A stretch of DNA of 30,833 bases, from positions 1 to 30,833 of the forward strand of contig JWZX01002248.1 in the NCBI GenBank assembly GCA_001275005.1. Reading direction: 5' to 3'. Under the pieces are notes generated by a model. The model was given only the letters and a program-made list of their open reading frames with translations. It was not told the DNA's origin and searched no databases. The translations under genes and the position numbers were made by a program. Origin of the DNA: Chrysochromulina tobinii (taxonomy: Eukaryota; Haptophyta; Prymnesiales; Chrysochromulinaceae). Shown here in pieces: positions 1-8,781 of this stretch (within the stretch, counting starts at the first letter, position 1; every line of letters starts with the position of its first letter).

Positions 1-350
1 TCGCCCGTCGGGTCGTCGCCGTCGGGGGTGTCCCAGCCGTACGTCAGCGAGGCGATCTCGCGCTCGTAGCTGCCGTGCACCTTGATCGCTCGCTCGGCCG
101 ACAAGAAGAGCCGCACTCCACGCTCGCGCTCGAGGCGTTCGAGGTCCTGCCGGCGCATGATCTTCGCGATGGTGCCGTCGCGGATGCGGTCGGCGTCGAC
201 AAGCTTGATGGCGCTCGAGCGGAGCGCGTCGACGAGCGGCTTGTCGAGCGCCACGAGCTTCGGGAGTGCCTTGTGCTCGCTCAGTTTCACGGACGCGCTC
301 TTCTTTGAAGGCGGTGCGTGAGGTTCTGCTTTACTGGCGGAACCGCCCAT
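1..350 (-). CDS. Partial protein with N-myristoylation signal, function unknown
   Basis: The frame opens with ATG at 348-350, with an in-frame TAA 18 nt upstream, and runs off the left edge after about 116 residues, so the C-terminal part is missing. The protein begins MGGSASK, a textbook N-myristoylation context (Gly2, Ser6, Lys7), which suggests attachment to a membrane. It continues with a Lys/Leu/Val-rich helical stretch (about 20-60), an Arg/Glu-rich segment (about 65-85) and then SYEREIASLTYGWDTP followed by an Asp-rich turn near the edge. The Leu-Thr-Tyr-Gly-Trp then Pro/Asp/Gly pattern faintly recalls uncharacterised algal proteins with a similar motif, but this is a memory-level resemblance. 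Strong third-position G/C and the upstream stop support a real gene. No function is assigned. Confidence 0.6.
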   Translation of the reverse strand, partial: MGGSASKAEPHAPPSKKSASVKLSEHKALPKLVALDKPLVDALRSSAIKLVDADRIRDGTIAKIMRRQDLERLERERGVRLFLSAERAIKVHGSYEREIASLTYGWDTPDGDDPTG

Positions 351-724
351 TCCGCACTCCCCGCTTTAGCCAAGGTCGCAAGGCCCAAGGGGCTGTCGGA
401 CGCCCTTTTGCCCAAGACGCCCTCCGTCGTGCTCGACTTTCATTAGTAAGTCACACAGCACGCACCAACAAAGTTGGACGTTCCGTTGTGGTTCCGTTCT
501 TCACAAACGTGAACCGTCTTGAAATTTCGCACCACCGAAGCGTGAACGGATAGACGTCCCATATGCTCGCGACTGTGCAGCACTGCACACGACTGAACAA
601 GTCACCGATTGTACACGCCCGTCGTCCACTTTCCACCGCGGCGGCGTACGGTTTTATGCTCACATGACACATCTCTCTCCTTTTGAGACGTTGCTCTTGG
701 GTCTTGCGCGTGCGCGTGTTGAGG
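351..724. other. Intergenic region, no gene seen
   Basis: This is the stretch between the start of the partial myristoylated protein and the end of the glutamine-rich protein, so it should hold the promoter of the former and the 3' UTR of the latter. It is less GC-rich than the flanking genes and contains only short frames without coding character. I see no RNA gene or repeat. Confidence 0.5.
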
Positions 725-1409
725 CTACGCGCCCTCTCCGATTCGAACGGCCGCGGCGAGGCGCGCGGCGAGGACTGCCGTCGAGAGGTGCGCGAGCTCA
801 TGCGGCGGGCCACCCAGGCCGAGATCGCCCAAAGCGCGACGCAGGGTGCCCGGCTGCAGGCGGCAGAGCATGGTGTGCACCGCCTGCTTCGCGGCCGCCG
901 AGGTCGGTGGCTGTGGCTGACCCGGGCGGTGCTGGTTCTGCGCCACCAACGGTCCACTCTTGGCCAACAGCGCAGCCTGCCCGCGACATTGCTTCTCGAG
1001 CTCCGCCATCCTTGATTGGAGGCGCGAGATCTCCGCGAGGGAGATCGTGGGGATCACGCCCGTCGCTTGGCCGCGCAGGCCGAGCGCGGAGAGCGTCCCA
1101 ACGGTCGACACGTCGTCGTCCTCGTCGTAGTCCTCCTCGTCCTCCTCGTCGTCCTCGTACATCGTGTCGTCCTCGTCGTCCTCGTCGTCCCCCCAGTCCT
1201 CGAGTTTCGTCACTTCGTCTCCCCAATTCTCGACCTCCTCCTGCGAGCGCGCGGAGAGGATGACGTCCAGCGCCGCGGCGGGCGCATGTGGCGCCACGGC
1301 CGGCCCGTGAGACGCCGTCGTGAGCGGTGGCCGGGGAGAGAGGCGCCCGAGGGCGAGGCGCGGCGGCGACTGACGCGGCGGCGATTGACGCGGCGGCAGC
1401 AGCGGCGGA

Positions 1410-1508
<99 letters not shown>

Positions 1509-1861
1509 TGCTGAGCAAGACGCAAGTTGGTGGCATGAGCGATTTGAGCATGCTGCTGCAGCTGCGCTCGACGTAAATCGGCGGCGTGCGCAATATGTAT
1601 TTGCTGCTGCAATTGGACCCGCTGTATGTCGACGAGCCCACCGGGTAGATGTGACAGCCAGCGCTTGCCCCTTTGCACCTCCGTCTCTGGGACGCTTCCG
1701 TAGAACGGGGGCGTCGCAAGCTCATAACCAAGTTTCTGGTCGGTGCACTGCTGCTCCTGCTGCCCAAGGTACCCGTAGCTCACAGTGAGCGACTGGAGTC
1801 GGCTGGAATCTAGCCAGCGCTGTCCCTCGGTCACGGCGGAAGGTGCCCCGTTGGCCGTCAT
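725..1861 (-). CDS. Glutamine-rich protein with long poly-Gln and acidic region, function unknown
   Basis: The frame is open from 1993, but that codon is GTG; the first ATG is at 1859-1861, giving 378 residues. Order along the protein: an N-terminal segment with no recognised domain; a Gln-rich part in which a LQQ..IAHA..LR.AQ pattern occurs about twice; an uninterrupted run of 34 Gln; a Pro/Arg-rich linker with repeated PPRQS; a strongly acidic Asp/Glu block near the middle of the C-terminal half; and a Leu/Ala-rich helical C-terminus. Poly-Gln next to acidic and proline-rich low complexity is typical of transcription or chromatin co-factors, but no DNA-binding or catalytic domain is visible. 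The start is uncertain and an upstream exon is possible. The nuclear role is only a guess. Confidence 0.55.
1412..1513 (-). repeat. CAG/CTG trinucleotide repeat (34 units, one interruption)
   Basis: On the plus strand there are 31 uninterrupted CTG units from 1412 to 1504, then one TTG, then two more CTG. On the coding strand this reads CAG, encoding poly-Gln with a single CAA interruption close to the upstream end. The near purity at DNA level points to recent slippage growth, and the length is likely to vary between strains. Confidence 0.95.
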
Positions 1862-2245
1862 CAAAGATGCCCCTTTCCATCGTGTTCGGTCGTTGATGAC
1901 GGCGACGAAAAAAGCGTTCAAGGAGTTCGTCAGATTTCCTTTTTGGGCATTTTTGACGAGTTTGGTGCGATTTGCCCGCTCAAGACGCTCCACACAGGTT
2001 CCTGTGGAGGGCGCAGACCTTTTGGTGCATCACATTGTGGGAAGCGTCGCACTAGGTGGGGAACACTGGGAGGTATTCCTTAATAATGTTAATCCTTTTC
2101 TGGATTCACACACTATCCCATGCACTATCCCCACAACCTGATTTTGAACTAAGTGTTACGGAGGACTACGGTTCAGCTGTACCACGAATCCACCACCACT
2201 CCGTGTACTATTAAGTACTAGACGGAGCGTGAGGTGCCACGCGTG
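1862..2245. other. Intergenic region, AT-richer, no gene seen
   Basis: This lies between the poly-Gln protein and the stop of the START-like protein. The first 130 bases are an open but unconvincing extension of the poly-Gln frame. From about 2075 the sequence becomes AT-rich and contains a short direct repeat of the form CACTATCCC near 2110-2130. It probably holds the promoter and 5' UTR of the poly-Gln gene and the 3' UTR of the next one. Confidence 0.4.
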
Positions 2246-3229
2246 TCATCTCCGCGACATGAGCGCGTACAGCCCAGTTGCATCCTCTCTCAAGCGTGCG
2301 CGCCACGGACTCGTGGGCTCGCGGCTCGAGACAACTTTGGACGCGAGCGTCGCGATGAAGGCAGACCAAAGGAAGGGTATCACAACCGCGACCGCGAGCG
2401 TCACGAGCCATGCAGGTGCGTGAGCCATCGCGAGGCGTGCGGGGCCCAGGAAGGTGAGTCTCCTAATGGGCACTTTGAAGACGGCATCGATGTTGGTCGT
2501 CGTCGAAAGCTTTGTTTTCGTCGTGTCCGTGCGGCCGTCGCCGTCACTCGCAGCGTCCGCAACTGCCAACCTGGCAACGGCCAAGCCGAGGAATACTTCG
2601 CTGTATGAGGCGATGCTGGGTGGCAGCGCGGCGCGGTCGAAGGTCTCATCGGTCGTGATGGCCGCAACCCACTCGCCTGGAACATTTTCCTGCAGCCGGA
2701 CGTGCAGCAGAACGTACAGAGGCGGGAGCATCCAAAACCACGGAAATGTGAATGCTGCCAGCGGCCATAGTTCAGTGGGCGACGCCAGCCGGAGCACGCT
2801 GGCCGAACTGCAGATCGAGAGCCACTCAGGCAGCAGGTCGAGCTCGCGGAATAACACCACCCACTGGGCAGGCGTGGAGCCTGTGTGCGTCCCGACAAGC
2901 CGGAAGGCAAACTCCCCGGGGTCGGGGCGCGTGTATGCCTTGAGTCCGTCGAGCGAGCAAGCGAGCCTCCAGCCAGCTGCCTCGGGCGTTGTCCTCAGAT
3001 GTTCGTGTACAGGCAACAGAATGGTGCCGAGATCGGGCGCCGTGCTCGTTGAATGCGTGGTCGCAGCAGCTGGCAACTGCTCTCGTGCCTCATCATCAGG
3101 CGTACTGAGCTTCTGAGTCACTACGTGCACCAAGAGGATGACTGCCGCACCAATTATGGCGAAAAGTAACAAAGAGCCGACGACTGTCGTCACAAATCCA
3201 GCCGTGGCAGTGACAACGCGACCAAACAT
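2246..3229 (-). CDS. START-like lipid-binding protein flanked by two membrane helices
   Basis: The 327-residue product starts at an ATG. A hydrophobic helix at about 13-36 is followed by a linker, then a region (about 85-265) with the look of a START/SRPBCC lipid-binding fold: GWRLACSLDGLKAYTRPDPG, a central segment with LPEWLSICSSASVLR, then LWPLAAFTFPWFWMLPP. A second hydrophobic helix lies at about 272-295, followed by a short basic tail. Proteins of this fold bind sterols or other lipids in a closed pocket. Anchoring at both ends would hold the domain on one face of a membrane, perhaps at a contact site; that is inference. Closest known style is the variable START-like proteins of protists. 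An alternative is a membrane protein unrelated to START, since the match is by pattern only. Confidence 0.6.
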   Translation of the reverse strand: MFGRVVTATAGFVTTVVGSLLLFAIIGAAVILLVHVVTQKLSTPDDEAREQLPAAATTHSTSTAPDLGTILLPVHEHLRTTPEAAGWRLACSLDGLKAYTRPDPGEFAFRLVGTHTGSTPAQWVVLFRELDLLPEWLSICSSASVLRLASPTELWPLAAFTFPWFWMLPPLYVLLHVRLQENVPGEWVAAITTDETFDRAALPPSIASYSEVFLGLAVARLAVADAASDGDGRTDTTKTKLSTTTNIDAVFKVPIRRLTFLGPARLAMAHAPAWLVTLAVAVVIPFLWSAFIATLASKVVSSREPTSPWRARLREDATGLYALMSRR

Positions 3230-3300
3230 CCGGTCGCCGATCAGTCACCGACGGTGGCGAGGCGTCTGAGGCCCACCGTGGTGCCGACGCCCATAAAAAG

Positions 3301-3336
3301 GACAGACTGTGAATTGACTTGATGACAGACTGTGAA
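3301..3336. repeat. 13-bp direct repeat upstream of the START-like gene
   Basis: GACAGACTGTGAA occurs at 3301-3313 and again at 3324-3336, with 10 bases between. It sits in the 171-bp gap between the START-like gene start and the TGS1 stop, so it could lie in the promoter of the former. No known factor is recognised. Confidence 0.6.
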
Positions 3337-3400
3337 CCTCTGAGTAGAATCCGTCTCGAAATCCTACTCTGTCGCACACCGTGCTCCCTTCCGGTGTCGG

Positions 3401-4926
<1,526 letters not shown>

Positions 4927-5562
4927 ATGGCCCTTCCGAGTTGCAAACCGCGGCACAGCCGCGACCCACCATGGGGCCCCTACTTAGGCCCCGGGACCTA
5001 TGCGAGCACAGCGGCGTCGACCTTCATCCGATCGCCCCCGAGAAATCCACCACAGAAGATCGTACCGAAACCACAACACGAATGGGGCGATGGTGCTGAC
5101 ATAGCGTTTACTGGCACATCGTCGACGCACTCGCAATTTAATGGCAAGATGGACGCGCTTGCAATTCCGGTGCGCGCACCTTACAAGCCGGCGAACAATG
5201 GGAACCCATACAGCGCGCCCGACTGGAATGACGACTTTTCAACAACGACCATGAATTCCTTCCAACCATTTGGGCGAGTAGTGGTCGCCACACCGTTTAG
5301 GCCGAAAGAGCAGGACAAGGTGGACGTACCGATGGAGCTGCACACGACGTCCCGTGATCACTTCGTACCGTTCAAAGAGACCTTCCGGCGCCATCCCTTG
5401 CGTCCCGTGCAGGGGCCGCAGCCATATGGAAGTGTAGACGACGGGCCCTTCGATCACACCTCCACCTCGCGCACGGCGTTTCCGCCGCACGCAGTGAAGC
5501 CGTATGTTCCAGCGCTGAAGCCCAAGCCCACGCTGGGCTCATTCAAGGATTCGTTCATGTGA
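4927..5562 (+). CDS. SAXO-like (STOP/MAP6-type) flagellar microtubule-associated protein
   Basis: I chose the ATG at 4927 (context GCGATGGCC), giving 211 residues; an upstream in-frame ATG at 4648 adds 93 residues with no protein-like character. The product is basic, Pro-rich and largely unfolded. Near the N-terminus GPYLGPGTYAST resembles the PGPGxY-type motif of SHIPPO/ODF3-like axonemal proteins. Then come about four spaced repeats with Thr/Ser, an aromatic residue and a Pro/Lys tail: FTGTSSTHSQF (61-71), FSTTTMNSFQPF (104-115), TTSRDHFVPF (140-149) and STSRTAFPPH (179-188), each followed by a P..P or KP motif. This resembles the Mn-type repeats by which SAXO proteins bind axonemal and basal-body microtubules. 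It fits a flagellated cell. The family call is by repeat pattern and is moderately sure. Confidence 0.6.
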   Translation: MALPSCKPRHSRDPPWGPYLGPGTYASTAASTFIRSPPRNPPQKIVPKPQHEWGDGADIAFTGTSSTHSQFNGKMDALAIPVRAPYKPANNGNPYSAPDWNDDFSTTTMNSFQPFGRVVVATPFRPKEQDKVDVPMELHTTSRDHFVPFKETFRRHPLRPVQGPQPYGSVDDGPFDHTSTSRTAFPPHAVKPYVPALKPKPTLGSFKDSFM

Positions 5563-5925
5563 GCAAGAAACTCGGATGCGCGCGATGAGCGATGTTCTGA
5601 GCACATCTCAGTCGGAGGATGTCTTTTATTTGAATGTCTTTTCTCTCTCAGTCTTCAGCCATCATGAATTTCATGTCACAGTGTTTGGCATGTGTTTCGC
5701 AGAAGCGCACCTGGGCGCGAGCCAAGCTGAACGGAAACTGATATTTTCCAGAAACCTGAAGACAAGTAGGCCGAGAGGGCCCGCGACTCAGAGAGAGGGC
5801 GCCGTAGAGGGTAGAGCAGCACGAGGCCCCGGCTAATCTGGGACATCCCCGGTTGAAGAAGGACTCGTAAGAAGGACTTCCCGCACGCCACTCACACGGC
5901 TCACGGCCACGTCCATGATGTGCCA
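5563..5925. other. Convergent 3' region, no gene seen
   Basis: This lies between the stop of the SAXO-like gene and the end of the cysteine-rich tail frame of the amidohydrolase. It should contain both 3' UTRs. Short frames exist on both strands without coding character. I looked here on the minus strand for a SECIS-type hairpin that would recode the upstream TGA and saw none by eye. Confidence 0.4.
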
Positions 5926-7245
5926 TCAACCTATCATCCTAATTTGGCGAACAGCTGAGGCCTCAGCTTGTGGGACTCCGACGAGGCTGACTCCACCTGT
6001 AGCTTCTGGGGTTCGGTCGGCAGTGTTTGCCTTGGGTCCGCAGCACCCGCAGCACTTGCCGTCGCGATTGCAGCACTTGCCGGGGGCGCAGCAGAGCTTT
6101 TTCCGAATGGAGCAGTACATGCCACAGCAGATGCTGAGGAAGGCGATGCCACCGACGACGCCACCGACGACGCCACCGATGATGGCAATTGCTGGATCGG
6201 CCCTATGGCAACTTACTGGTAGTCAGCACGCTGGCTGCGCCGCGAATCCAAAGAGCTCGGCGCACGTGCCGCCCATGAGCGCGTCGCGCGCCCTGGCGTC
6301 TAGCTCCGGCGCTGTCCATTGGTCAGGTACCTTGGCCGCGTGCGTGTAGTCCATCGCGGCCGCCGTCTCGGTGATGCCCTCCGGGAGCGGGTAACCACCA
6401 GGAAGCACAAAGGGGTAGTCACTTCCCCACATGAGGCGTGACGGGCTATACGCCTTGAGCAGCTGCACGACGCGCGGCTCCAGGTCCGCAAAGGGCGGCG
6501 CCTCAGCCGACGTGCGGAAGAGAGCCGACACCTTGACGTAGACTTGCGGGTAGAAGGCGAGCCCCATGAGACCTTGCCAACTCACCTCGTCGTCTTGGGC
6601 CGAGTCGCCGAGCTGTCCGCCAATGGCAGGCTGGCGAAAGAAGCCGAGGTGGTCGATGACGACCTTCGTCGCGGGGAACTCCTCACATAGCTCGCGCAGC
6701 GCTGGCACGAAGGGGCCGAGCCCCTTGAAGGCCATGACACCCACGACCATCCCGAGCTCGCCCGCACGCTTGTAGAGCGCCTTACCGACGGGCGACGCGA
6801 GGCCAGCCGGGAAGTTGCCAGCGTTGAAGCGCACTCCGACGAAGCCTTGCGCATGCAGAGCCTCGAGGGCCGCCACCGCATCGTCGGGCAGTAGTGTTGG
6901 GTTGGCAAGGCCCATGCCCTTGAAAAAGTCGGGGTGCTCGTTGAGAGCATGGGCAACGTAGCTGTGATCATACATGTGATTAGCAGGCTGCACGACCAGA
7001 GCACCGCTGACACCGGCTTCCCGCGCCCGTGCAATGTAGGTCTCAGCCGTCGCGAGCGTTGCCAAAGTTGCCGGAGGCGCCGCGGCCCACGGAAATGGTG
7101 GCTCACCTGAAGACCAAAGGTGGATGGCGGAATCAATCACGCGGCGCTGCATGGTGCTCGAACCGCCCACTCTTGGCACTCCCGGCAACGAGCACAGAGT
7201 GAGGAGCACGCGCCGCGATAGCCGCGTTCCCGCTTGCTCGAGCAT
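5926..7245 (-). CDS. Amidohydrolase-2 family metal hydrolase, with possible membrane-anchored isoform
   Basis: The basic form runs 7245-6223 (340 residues, ATG; an alternative ATG at codon 32 would drop a basic leader that may be a targeting peptide). It is a TIM-barrel amidohydrolase of the PF04909 type, which hydrolyse or decarboxylate cyclic acids and lactones using a metal centre. Visible landmarks are the first-strand D-x-A-I-H (Asp38, His42), the IDHLG strand (Asp198, His199) and WGSDYP with the catalytic Asp276. The substrate cannot be told. After the TGA at 6223-6225 the same frame stays open to 5926: 98 more codons encoding a Gly-rich transmembrane helix, then 11 Cys in about 32 residues with basic residues, and a polar tail. 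A 63-nt GT-AG segment (6203-6265) containing the TGA could be spliced out in frame. Confidence 0.8.
6203..6265 (-). other. Candidate optional 63-nt intron containing the TGA stop
   Basis: On the minus strand the segment starts GTGCGC (the same donor hexamer as intron 1 of the channel gene in this window), carries a good branch-point-like GCTGAC about 24 nt before its end, and ends CCATAG. Removing it joins GGC-AC to G-GCC in frame, dropping the TGA and 20 other codons and linking residue 327 of the hydrolase to the membrane helix. Its length is divisible by three and close to the other introns here (65, 73, 94 nt). Without transcripts it remains a prediction. Confidence 0.5.
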
Positions 7246-7952
7246 GAACGCATGTGAATGAATTCAATAGAAGCGTGAACGAACACAACACGAAGCAGAA
7301 TTGAATTCACACCACACGAATCAATTCACAACACGTTCAACGCAATCTCAAATTCACAAGCGAAGGACCGATGAGATGAGTCACATGCGGAGCCGGACGA
7401 CGGTGAGCTGAAAACTTGTACATGTAACTTCCTCTGCTGAAAACTTCCCTGGTAACGTGGGCCGAAGCCGCTGAGAGTTACTAGTCACTTGAAGCAGCGA
7501 ATGTTACGTCTTACACGATCGTACGAACACGACGGTGTACAAGGTAATGTACAAGGCAGCGCGTCAGACACCAACGCTTTCTCTTCCCCAAAGCTTTCGG
7601 CCGATTAATGGCCTGTGTTAATACGGTAGTGTTAGCACGGGCTGTGTCGGCCACACCTCCGTCCATAGCGATAGAGGCCCTCGTGCTTGGGGGTCCGGAG
7701 CGTGTGCGCGCGTTGTGTTGAACAGCAGCAGCAGCACACCACCTGACCCGCTTACCACGTCGGATTGATGCGACACAGCGTGACGAAGTGTAGCGGTGTC
7801 CAGCGTAGGTACCACGGCGCAAACGTTCCAGTCCATGAGCGCTAACGTTCCAGTCCATGAGCGCTAGATGGTAGAAGAGGAGTAGCGTACTGCATGCAGT
7901 ATGATTGCATCGGGTTCTCTGATCTCTGTGCAGCCACTCACACGCGCTCTGA
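7246..7952. other. Intergenic region with AT-rich part and short tandem repeat
   Basis: The first 120 bases next to the amidohydrolase start are AT-rich, with several GAATTCA-type blocks, and are probably its promoter. A perfect 22-bp tandem duplication lies at 7822-7865. Open frames in the right half lack coding character. The end nearest 7953 should be the 3' UTR of the small membrane protein. Confidence 0.4.
7822..7865. repeat. Perfect 22-bp tandem duplication
   Basis: AACGTTCCAGTCCATGAGCGCT occurs twice head to tail with no mismatch, at 7822-7843 and 7844-7865. It looks like a recent replication-slippage event in untranslated sequence. Confidence 0.95.
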
Positions 7953-8255
7953 TCAGAGATGCTCCAAGAAGGTATATAGGCTATCGATGGCCTTACTGAT
8001 CGAACCACGTAGCCGCTCGTGGTTGTCGTATCGTTGCGAGGAGGAAAACGCATAGTCGTAGACCACCTTCCAGAGGAAAAGATGCATCAAGCCAAAGAGA
8101 GCGAGGAGCAAGAGGATGACACGAATGGAGACGGACGATAGCAATGGTCGGACGGTATCCATGCCCTCGGGTACATACTCGCCCTGCGGGTCCTCCTTCT
8201 GATCAGCCGCCGCCTTGCGCTGCCGCAACCCGTCACCGGCCTTCCAGCCCTTCAT
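7953..8255 (-). CDS. Small single-pass membrane protein, function unknown
   Basis: The 100-residue frame starts at an ATG and has a plausible layout: a charged, Lys/Gln-rich N-terminus (1-35), one hydrophobic helix (about 42-62, SVSIRVILLLLALFGLMHLF), and a C-terminal part with aromatic residues followed by an amphipathic stretch. It is not recognised. The size and layout recall small assembly or accessory subunits of organelle membranes, and it is divergent from the mitochondrial EF-G1 gene with only 161 bp between ATGs, which would allow shared regulation. That link is inference. Confidence 0.55.
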   Translation of the reverse strand: MKGWKAGDGLRQRKAAADQKEDPQGEYVPEGMDTVRPLLSSVSIRVILLLLALFGLMHLFLWKVVYDYAFSSSQRYDNHERLRGSISKAIDSLYTFLEHL

Positions 8256-8416
8256 GGCCCTTATGACGACCTTGCTCCATGGATGGCTGTGGAAACTCAG
8301 AGAAGCATGAATCTGAAATGCTGGAACTGCCCCTCACGAAAGTCGCGGAAGCTTTAAGTTACATGTAACCGCAGACTACTCCCGCGAGGAAGTTGGAGCC
8401 ACGTGGATTCACGACG
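8256..8416. promoter_or_regulatory. Short divergent (bidirectional) promoter region
   Basis: These 161 bases separate the ATG of the small membrane protein (minus) from the ATG of mitochondrial EF-G1 (plus). Both promoters and 5' UTRs must fit here. No classic box is evident. Confidence 0.5.
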
Positions 8417-8743
8417 ATGCATCGGCCATTGAGAACAGTCGCGGCGCTGAGCCGCACGGCGGCGGCAGCATCTCTCGGCCGAACAGCGGTGACAGCACTG
8501 AGCTGCCGTGGCCTTGCAACGGAGCCGCGGATGCTGCGCAACTTCGGCATCAGCGCACACATCGACAGTGGCAAGACGACGCTCACCGAGCGGATCCTCT
8601 ACTTCACCGGCAAGATCGATGCCATCCATGAGGTGCGGGGCAAGGACGGCGTGGGCGCAAAGATGGATTCGATGGAGCTTGAACGTGAAAAGGGTATCAC
8701 CATCCAATCCGCCGCAACGCACTGCGAATGGAAAGGCACCAAT

Positions 8744-8781
<38 letters not shown>

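Noticed and set aside
1016-1788. Plus-strand frames with long poly-Leu or poly-Ala runs
   Set aside because: They are the opposite-strand readings of the CAG repeat; the minus frame with Gln and acidic blocks has better protein character.
5640-5925. SECIS element that would recode the amidohydrolase TGA as selenocysteine
   Set aside because: I could not find an ATGA / AA / GA hairpin of the right spacing by eye on the minus strand. A covariance search is still needed.
7511-8053. Minus-strand 180-codon frame overlapping the small membrane protein
   Set aside because: Composition looks random and it overlaps the better-supported 100-aa frame.
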